Assembly (NCBI GenBank): GCA_001972305.1
Contig: BDDD01000890.1
Span: 62,001-126,000, forward strand
Direction: 5' to 3'
Length of the DNA stretch: 64,000 bases
Source of the DNA: Cephalotus follicularis
Taxonomy: Eukaryota > Streptophyta > Magnoliopsida > Oxalidales > Cephalotaceae
Shown here: positions 56,397 through 64,000 of the stretch, piece after piece
How the letters are laid out: every line of letters starts with the position of its first letter
How positions within the stretch are numbered: position 1 is the first letter of the stretch
The notes under the pieces: generated by a model
The model's database searches: none
Told to the model about the DNA's origin: nothing
What the model saw: only the letters and a program-made list of their open reading frames with translations
Translations under genes and position numbers: made by a program

Positions 56397-57604
56397 CCTA
56401 CCATGACATGAAGCGAGATTACTGGTGGTCGAGTATGAAACATGAGATTGCTGAGTATGTTGCGAAGTATTTGACTTGTCAGTAGGTCAAGACCGAACAC
56501 CAGAGACCGGCAGGATTATTGCAGCCATTGCCAGTGGCAGAGTGGAAATGGGAGCATGTGACGATGGATTTTGTTTCTGGTTTTTCGTTGACATGGAATC
56601 GCCACAATGTAGTGTGAGTCATTGTGGACAGACTAGCAAAATCAGCTCACTTTCTGCCGACACATTTTACTGACTCAGCGAGCAAGTTGGCTTGTTTATA
56701 CATCAAGGAGATTGTGAGGTTGCACAGTTTTCCCATGAGCATAGTATGCGACAGAGGTTCTATCTTCACTTCCAACTTCTGGAAGAGGTTTCAGACAGCT
56801 TTTGGAACGAAGCTGAACCTGAGCACTGCCCTTCACCCACAGACCAATGGGCAGTCAGAGCGTACCATCCAGACCTTGGAGGATGTGCTATGGGCCTGTG
56901 TTATTGAGTTTGCAGGTACTTGGGAGGACCATATTCCACTGATAGAGTTTTCACATAACAACAGCTATCACTCCAGTATCTGTATGGCACCATACGAGGC
57001 TCTGTATGGGAGAAAGTGTAGATCACCCATTTGTTGGGATGAGGTTGGTGAGCGACCTTTACTTGGGTCGGATCTAGTAGAGGAGACTTTTGAGAAGGTC
57101 TAAGTTATCAGGGAAAAGTTACTTATGGCACAAAGCCGGCAGAAGGGCTATGTTGACAGTGTCAAGAGGAGACCCTTGACCTTCGATGTTGGTGATCATG
57201 TGTTCTTAAAAGTTTCACCATGGAAGGGCGTGCAAAGGTTTGGGAAAAGGGGAAAGTTAGCTCTGCGCTATATTGGTTCTTTTGAGATTTTGGAAATAGT
57301 TGGGGAGGTATCCTACCAGCTTGCTTTACCTCCTGCACTGTTGAATGTGCACGATGTCTTCCATGTGTCTATGCTGAAGAGACATATCCGAGACCCATCA
57401 CATGTCTTGGATTATGATTCCGTTCCTGTGCGAGATGACCTTTCTTACGAGGAGTCACCAGTGCGGATTCTGGACTGGAAGACGCATGTATTGAGGAACC
57501 GAACCATTTCGATGGTGAAGGTTCAATGGCAGTTCCACCGTCTGGATGAGGCCACTTGGGAACATGAGGATGATGTCCGAGAGAGTTACCCTCATTTATT
57601 TTAG
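56397..57604 (+). pseudogene. Element A integrase and chromodomain-like tail
   Basis: It resumes with YHDMKRDYWWSSMKHEIAEYV and LTCQ (a TAG follows where relatives have Gln). The catalytic segments TMDFVSG, VCDRGSIFTS and [13 protein letters not shown] are all recognisable and keep their acidic residues. C-terminal part: SRQKGYVDSVKRR, GDHVFLKVSPWKGVQRFGK, RYIGSFEILEIVGEVSYQL and VFHVSMLKRHIRDPSHVL. The tail is WQFHRLDEATWEHEDDVRESYPHLF, the chromodomain-like end of Tekay/Del elements. Stops lie at 56483-56485 and 57101-57103. The first part of the integrase (including the start of the zinc-binding region) is missing. Confidence 0.88.
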
Positions 57605-57649
57605 AGTTATATAAATTCCGAGGATGAAATTCGTTGAAGGAGTGGTGGA

Positions 57650-60446
57650 TGTCGCTTGGGATTTTCGTACAATGTAATGTTTTAATTCCCGATTTAATAT
57701 TATTATGGAATTAATGAGAATAATGAAATTCATGACTTTGATGATGTTTTCTCTTTTATAATGTCGATTTTGAAAGAGAAATGATGGAGTTTTATTGGAT
57801 TTTGTGGCAAATTGAGAAAGGAAATGCAAAGGAGTTTTATTGAATTGAAATGTTGAAATATTGGGCTAAAGCAACAATGCCTTGATTGAAAGCGTCGACA
57901 CCTAAGAAGTAAAAATACGCACGTGAGATCATGCACATGCATGTTGACACCATTGCCTGAAAAGACCAAAGCGTCGATGCCTGCATGCAAACAGTCAACG
58001 CTCAGTGCCAAATATCAGACACGTTCTGATGCTGACATAAAGGTGATGCAATGGGGCATGTTGGGGGCATCATTCAGGCGCCTTAACCTGCACTTTGAGA
58101 CGTCTTGACCATGTTTCACGACGTCAGGCATGCACCAAGACGTGTCCTCAGCAATTGCATACAAAGGAGATGAGTCTCCATCACTTGCAACCTACAGAAA
58201 ACATAGACAAAAGAACAAAGAATAGTAAATGAAAGAGAAGGACACGGGTTTGTGTGCATGAAAGGCAGAGGGGAAGAGGGATAGGGAACCACCTGCATAA
58301 GAGCACCTCCTTCTTCACCTCTCTCCTGTTCAAACACTTGAGAAAAGATTGAGAGGAAAACAGTAAAAACCACAGAGAAAGATAGAGAGAAGGAGGATAG
58401 AATTTCCTCCATTACTGAACAACTTGAAGCTCAGAGTTGGAGCTTGGGAATTGGAGCTACTGGATGGATCTTGGAGGCTGCTGTGACCGGATTTGGAACA
58501 CAAAGAGGTGGACTTACAAGTTCCTAACTTGGAACTAAAGGTAGGGGATTGTGGTGGAATTTATACATGCAAATTGATATTGAAGTTAATGTTCATGCCA
58601 TTGATGATATACATGAATTGGATGTTAATTTCAAATTGTTTGGATTGCTGGATCGTTGGCATGGCTACTGTGATATGTAGATTAACCATGCATGTGTATT
58701 TTAAATGAATAATCGAACTGGAACTGCACGATAATCTGGATTAAATTTCCCTGGTCCGGTTGGAACGATGAAGATGGTTGTGCTGAACTGTCTAACCGTC
58801 GATGCTCACGTTATAAACGTCAACTCTTACAAGTATTAAGGCTATAGATGTCGACGCTTAAAGAAAATATCGACGCCTTATATGAACATTTTGTAGAACT
58901 GTAATTGTTCACTTGTGGATTGCATGACTAGTTCATGGTTTGGTGTTTTGGTTGTATGAAATGTTAACTTGCTGTGCGTACTACACCTGTATGGAACGTA
59001 TCTTCGATTGCATAAACGTTTGGGGATGGATTTCTCCCCTGGTTTGGGACTGGTTGAAGTGATGGTCACATGTCATCACTTAACCGTTGATGCTATGGTA
59101 AAGCATCGGCGCATATGGTTGCTGCGCCTGGGATTTTAACATACGAAACGTTGATGCTTACAGGACATAAGCATCGATGCTCTGAGGATCAGCGTCGACG
59201 CATATCCTCCTGTTTTGGTTGGTTGACCCAAATTGGACTGTTGACTCCGAAACTACTCTAGCTACGACTCTAGGAACGTTTGAGCATATGATTGCATTGC
59301 ACTTGCATTGTATTGGGTCTGGATTGTGGATTGAATTTGATTGTTTTTACTTTAAAGATGAATTATCATTTTTAGTGAGTTTCATACATTAATTATTGTA
59401 AATCTTTATTTTGTATAAAATGTTATGTTCAAACCGAAATGCAGTTTTAAAATGGGATTGGAGCATGTTTTGAATAAACATGCTGTTTAAAAAGGATTGT
59501 TACATATTTTTAATAAATATGTTGTTACAAGTATTTTATGATGCATATTTTTCTTGGAAAATGGATTGTTATATATTTTGATAAATATATATGTTTTCAA
59601 GTATTTATTTTTATAACTGACTTGAATTGGATTGTGCCGTATTAATCGCGGTTGTGGAGTCGCCACTAACGCTAATAGGCGGGTTAGACTCTTGGGGTCA
59701 GGAGTTGGCGGAAGGAACCCATGTGGTTGTCATTTAGTCGGCGTGATAATGACTTTGGATTGTGGCCTGCTTTGAGTCATCCGGAGAGTGGTGGCTGGAG
59801 TGAGGAGTACATTGTCCGGGCCAGCTTTTGGTGGCGCCTTCATAGCTTTGAAATTGGATTGTTGGATTGTAGCCAATTGGCATGTTTGCTCTATTGGTAG
59901 TTGTATATGTGTATACACACATATATATGTATTATTATTGGATACTATGTATTGCATACATTACATGACATGCATTATCTTTGATTCCGAATTGCACTTA
60001 TAAACTTTGCTGCTTAGCCAAGTGAGGACAAAGGCTAACCCCCCACTATTTCAGATTGATGCTGCGGGTACTATGGTTGCGTGCACTTGGGATTGCAAAA
60101 GAAGATTGAGATGTCCTCTTTTATATTTTGTGACCGGATAATGTTTTATTATAATTAGGACCTCTGTACTCATGATAATATGTTCATCATGTTGATAGAT
60201 ATTATGTTTTATATTTTATAATCACGCTCCGTTTGGGGGCAATCGACAATGATGTGGGAATTGTTATCGAACAATTTTGGATCACATAGTATGGGATGCG
60301 TGATACGCGTTTAAATTTGGCTTATTTATTTAATGCTTCTGCAAGTTTTAATTTATTCATAAATTGCATAAGCTGAATAATGTTGTTATGTTGATAGCCA
60401 TATTGTTACCACTTAAATGTTGTGTTATGGAAAGCGGGGTGTGACA
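57650..60446 (+). repeat. 3' LTR of element A
   Basis: 2797 bases, uninterrupted, starting TGTCGCTTGGG (the usual TGTAACGCC has changed). It is preceded by the polypurine tract GAAGGAGTGGTGGA. It contains arrays at 57871-58010 and 58798-59210, donor block ending 58540, acceptor ending 60054 and terminus GTGTGACA. Confidence 0.9.
58541..60054 (+). other. Putative intron inside the LTR of A
   Basis: The donor GTAGGG follows TTCCTAACTTGGAACTAAAG. The acceptor is GGCTAACCCCCCACTATTTCAG-like, with CTAAC as branch-point candidate about 20 bases before the AG. The same two blocks are found in the LTRs of B (47939-49981), G (55569-54088, minus strand) and H (62467-61043, minus strand), with the acceptor followed each time by ATTGATG or ATTGAAG. 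This is inferred from sequence only. Confidence 0.5.
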
Positions 60447-60451
60447 AATTC

Positions 60452-60617
60452 CTTACAACATGGTTATTGAATTCCCTTGGAGGTATCAAAGTGATGCAAG
60501 GTTATAAGGAGCATGGTTCGCAGAGGACAGGCACCAAACGCGAACTCTGCGGTTCAAAGCGCTATTAGCGCAAGTCTGCGCTACAGCCTTTGGGATAGGT
60601 CTACCCTACTCTACTGT
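60452..60617 (-). repeat. 5' LTR of element I, second part
   Basis: Matches about 8565-8710 of the 3' LTR (CTTACAACATGGTTATTGAA, GGTATCAAAG). It is then cut at 60617 by element H and does not reappear in the window. Confidence 0.85.
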
Positions 60618-61968
60618 TGTCACGCCCCCGTTTCGGTAATACAACATTAAAGCGGTAAAGGAAATTAACACAAAAATAAATCTTATGCAAATATCATAAA
60701 ATTTAACTTATAAACAAGAGATCAGTTGCGGAAGAATAAGATTCATAAGCTGAAAACTCGTAACGTGCATCCCATACTACACGCTACTCTGAAAACTCGT
60801 AACGTGCATCCCATACTACACGCTACTTAACACCAATTCGTCGTTGTTAACAGCCCACAAAACGGAGTGTGATCACAGTACAATATTCAATCCCATCATC
60901 AACAAAACCTAAATACAGCACGTAGTCGTCCTTAAATAAAACCCGGTTTATTACAAAACATGAGAAAAAGTAAAACCAAGAACAAAACAACATAACATCT
61001 TGTTCTTCGCCCATGCCAGTCCAACCGGACCACTGCATCAATCTGTAAAGTAGGGGGTTAGCCTTTGTCCTCACTCAGCTAAGTCATAAAAGTAGCTCGG
61101 GATCAACAATAAATGCATGTCATGCGATGTATGCATAAATGATGCAGTGCAGGAAATACCAGTTTATATATATGAGAAATATATATATTTTACAATACAG
61201 TAAAATAGCAGTGGGTACATATATAAGAAAATATATGTAAACAATAACAGTACAGTAGTGATCCGGCCAGGATCACATCCACAATCACAGTAATGTCCGA
61301 AAGGACCAACAGCCAGTACAGTATGTCCATAAAGGACCACAACAGTCAAGCAGTATATGTAACGCCGCCAACTCCTGGCCCCACGCTACACTCCCACTTC
61401 GGTCCCTGCTTCAGGCAACCAAGCGAGGCAACAGTACAGTACAGTGAGTCACCCAGCCAACTCCTAGCCCGTAGGTCAACCCTACCACTAGCCGACGCTG
61501 GGAGCCCTTGCCATGCAACCAGTGGTTCAAGCACAACCACATAGAAATTCACAGAGCAAACAGTAAATCAAACAGTAAACAATGCAGTAAACAGTACGGT
61601 GGTGATCGTTTAGATCGACAACAGGCAGTTTATTTTCAAATATTTCTGAAAGTAATAAATATTTGAAATATGTAATTTCAGTAGCAGAATACCTTTGAAC
61701 AAATCAGTAGTGTAAATCGTTTACCAGTTCGTTTGAAAATCCGTAATTAACCAATACATATTTTCATACTCAAAATAGCACATTCCGAGTTCACATATGC
61801 ATTTCTAAACATCACAACTTTAGAATTCATAAACGATTTACAAACAGTAACCAAGCAGGCAGTGAACAGTGTATATGCAATGCATACAAATGCTCTAATG
61901 CATCCAAAGCGAAATCGGGATCATGGCACTTTGTTTTAAGCAAAAGGGGACCAAACAGTAGCTTGGCA

Positions 61969-62130
61969 GTCGGCTAGATTCTCCACCAGTCGGATGTTCT
62001 GAGAATTCAGTACATGAGTAGTCGGCTGGCTCCTTCTACCAGTCTACTTGTTCATCAGGCAGTCGGCTGTTATCCTTCAACAGTCGACTATTTCGGTTGA
62101 GTAGTCTGCTGTCTTCCTTCGACAGTCGAC
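61969..62130 (-). repeat. Strongly phased palindrome array in the LTR of H
   Basis: Plus-strand cores start at 61969, 61989, 62021, 62042, 62062, 62083, 62104 and 62125. The last six are 21, 20, 21, 21 and 21 bases apart. Core forms are GTCGGC, GTCGGA, GTCGGC, GTCTAC, GTCGGC, GTCGAC, GTCTGC and GTCGAC. Confidence 0.88.
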
Positions 62131-62948
62131 TGTTCCGGGAAACAGTTGCATGCAATCCAAAATACACCACTTAAGCAGATCATTGCAAGCATCCAAAATA
62201 TATTCTCAAGGCAGAAAATCATCATTCAGCCCTCCACAGTCTCATAGAACAAAACAGTAGCATGCATCTTATCCAGCAATCCAATACCAAATAAAACTCA
62301 ACATGCATGTACATAAGTTCAAAGATTTTCAACAGTAAACATGGCATGCATAAAACTAGCAGTGATCATGGTCATATCAACTGAGCATCATGGCTTATAC
62401 TAGCAGCAACCAATCGCATAACATGCAGTAATCTTGAACTCAAAAATATAATCATAACTTCCCCTACCTTTTGATTCCGAATTAGGAATCTGTAAGTCCA
62501 CCTCTTTGTGTTACAACAGTGACGTTTTGAGCTCCCCAGAAGCTCCAACTCCAGTCCAGTAGCTCGAATTTGTCTCTTCTAAGCTTTCCTTCTTGGTCCA
62601 ATAGTTTGGACAAAATCCCTCTTCCTCTTTTCTCCGCTCAAAACTCACTGTGTTTTCCTTCCTTGCATGCACTGGGCGAAAGAGGTTAAGAGGAGGGAAT
62701 TTTATGCAGGTGGTTTCCTCTCCCTCTTCTCCAACCCGTTTTTCCCTGGCACTAAATGCCATTAGTTCCCTTCTATCACTTGCATGCACACACACATGTC
62801 AATCCACCCTTCCCTTCAGTCTCTGCAGGTTCTAGCAATTATGTGCATGACATACACGTTTCAGCTATCATTAGATGGTGCCTGCAAGATGCTCTTGTCA
62901 GTGGCTGCATGTGATCTCGTCACATGCAATAAAACAGAGCACAAACCA

Positions 62949-63095
62949 GTCGGTTGTCCACACCCAACAGCCGGCTGTTCGCCTGGCAGTTCGTTGCCAT
63001 GTTGTTCGACAGTTGGGTAGTCGACTGGTTCATCCCACTAGTTGACTGCTCCCATACGCAGTTAACCAGACGGCTGGTCTACCGTACCAGTCGAC
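62949..63095 (-). repeat. Second palindrome array in the LTR of H
   Basis: Cores at 62949, 62970, 62989, 63020, 63041, 63061 (or 63069) and 63090, mostly 19-21 apart, several decayed. In the element's sense it lies upstream of the donor-like block. Confidence 0.75.
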
Positions 63096-63317
63096 TGCTC
63101 TTAGTGTACTTACTAAGTAAAGTGTACTTACTAAGTAATAACACTTCTAATTACTTAAATGATTTAGAATCAACATAACAACCTGGGAAATTCATCTTTC
63201 TCATTAATTCAATGACAAGATTACATTTGAAAAATTAAAATTTACAATATGCGAAACTCCCGGGCGTTACATCCACCCATCCTTCAAAGAATTTCGCCCT
63301 CAAAATTCAAAACGAGA

Positions 63318-64000
63318 CTAGAACAAGTGCGGGTAGCATTCTCGGATATCCTCCTCACGCTCCCAAGTTGGTTCATCCGGTCGGTGGAACTGCCATTGAA
63401 CCTTGACCATGGAGATGACTCAGTTCCTCAAAATCTGCGTCTTCCAATCTAGAATTCGTACAGGCGACTCTTCACAAGATAGGTCATCTTGTACTGGAAC
63501 AACATCGTAATTCAGGACATGTGACGGGTCCGGGATATATCTCCTCAGCATAGATACATGAAAGACATCGTGCATGTTTGACAGTGCAGGAGGTAAGGCA
63601 AGCTGGTATGCTACCTCCCCAACTCTCTCCAAAATCTCAAAAGGACCAATGTAGCGAGGAGAAAACTTGCCCTTTTTCCCAAACCTTTGCACGCCCTTCC
63701 ATGGTGAGACTTTTAAGAACACATGATCACCCACACTGAAGGTCAAAGGCCTCCTCTTAATACTGTCCGCATAGCTCTTCTACCGGGTCTGAGCAGCAAG
63801 CAGCTTCTTTTTTATCGTCCTGATCTTTTCTGAGGTTTCCTCCACTAACTCAGTCCCGAATAAAGGTCGCTCCTCGACCTCATCCCAACATGCATGAGAT
63901 CTACACTTCCTCCCATACAGTGCTTCCATGCCGATACTGGAATGATAGCTGTTATTATAAGAGAACTCTATGAAAGGAATGTGATCCTCCCATGGACCGG
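63318..64000 (-). pseudogene. Element H integrase C-terminal part and chromodomain-like tail, partial
   Basis: The minus strand from 64000 reads [19 protein letters not shown] and ALYGRKCRSHACWDEVEERP (end of the integrase core), then KKLLAAQTR, a TAG, KSYADSIKRRPLTFSVGDHVF and RYIGPFEILERVGEVAYQL. It continues with VFHVSMLRRYIPDPSHVLN, DWKTQILRN, a TGA near 63420, and VQWQFHRPDEPTWEREEDIR ending YPHLF with a stop at 63318-63320. Both internal stops stand where element A has Gln or Arg. The gene continues beyond the window. Confidence 0.87.

Larger units (their letters stand above)
15926..60446 (+). mobile_element. Element A: Ty3/gypsy (Tekay-like), hosting further insertions
   Basis: Termini TGTAACGCC at 15926 and GTGTGACA ending at 60446 are bordered by the same five bases, AATTC (15921-15925 and 60447-60451). 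The host LTR of element I continues across the break. Without its own guests the element is about 2.8 kb of LTR on each side and a gag-pol region of about 4.5 kb that has lost a piece around insertion G. Primer site, gag, protease, reverse transcriptase, RNase H, integrase, chromodomain-like tail and polypurine tract are in normal order on the plus strand. Confidence 0.9.
60618..63271 (-). repeat. 3' LTR of element H
   Basis: 2654 bases. A 43-base direct duplication lies near its start (60743-60785 against 60786-60828: CTGAAAACTCGTAACGTGC and following). The acceptor block (AG at 61044-61043) and donor block (exon end 62468) are on the minus strand. Arrays lie at 61969-62130 and 62949-63095. 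Confidence 0.88.
60618..64000 (-). mobile_element. Element H: Ty3/gypsy (Tekay-like), 3' part
   Basis: The 3' LTR (60618-63271) and the last part of pol are visible, and the rest lies beyond the window. The LTR starts TGTCACGCCCCCG and ends CGGGCGTTACA. The possible target duplication is ACTGT (60613-60617), with its partner outside. The pol end is close to that of element A at protein level, and the LTR is the same family as G. Confidence 0.88.

Overview
This window is plant nuclear DNA, almost certainly from a eudicot. It holds a CACTA (En/Spm-type) transposase gene, chromodomain-type Ty3/gypsy elements, a SIRE-like Ty1/copia element, initiator-tRNA-Met and tRNA-Asp primer sites, and spliceosomal intron signals. 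I cannot name the species. I found no host protein gene, rRNA or tRNA. Everything I can classify is transposable-element sequence, nearly all of it decayed. There is one 433-base assembly gap (44415-44847).

Layout. 1-609 is the start of a Ty3/gypsy element on the minus strand (gag fragment, leader, tRNA-Asp primer site). 617-6416 is the right-hand part of a CACTA transposon, with a five-block TNP2-like transposase pseudogene on the minus strand. 6417-7418 is unclassified repeat DNA. From 7419 on, the window is one nest of LTR retrotransposons, named I, A, B, C, D, E, F, G, H and J here.

Nesting. Element I (minus strand, 7419 onward) carries element A inside its 5' LTR (15926-60446, target duplication AATTC). 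A carries a solo LTR C (18199-20108) and element B (20414-50283, duplication GATAT) inside its 5' LTR, and a truncated solo LTR G (53786-56396) in pol. B carries element E (to 39108) inside its 5' LTR, together with a D-family LTR scrap and a scrap J, and a truncated copia element F (43344-46297) in gag. E carries element D (29071-38513, duplication GTTAG) inside its 3' LTR. Element H (60618 to beyond the window, minus strand) also sits in the 5' LTR of I. The relative order of insertion can therefore be read directly: I, then A, B, E, D.

How the parts relate. I, A, D and H are gag-pol elements of the Tekay/Del kind, in the order gag, protease, reverse transcriptase, RNase H, integrase, chromodomain-like tail. 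B and E have a primer site, a gag and a polypurine tract but no pol, so they are non-autonomous gag-only elements. A is a plausible past helper for B.

Most unusual signal. LTRs of A, B, C, D, F, G and H, plus one orphan stretch at 7132-7201, carry arrays of a short palindrome with the core GTCGAC. Its outer arms are GC/GC in A, B, C and D, and CA/TG in F, G and H. In A, D, F, G, H and the orphan array the copies are mostly 19-22 bases apart, about two DNA helical turns. In A, B, G and H the arrays lie on both sides of a conserved splice-donor-like block, and a conserved branch point and acceptor lie about 1.4-2.0 kb downstream in the same LTR. This suggests an LTR-contained intron. LTRs of E and I lack the array.
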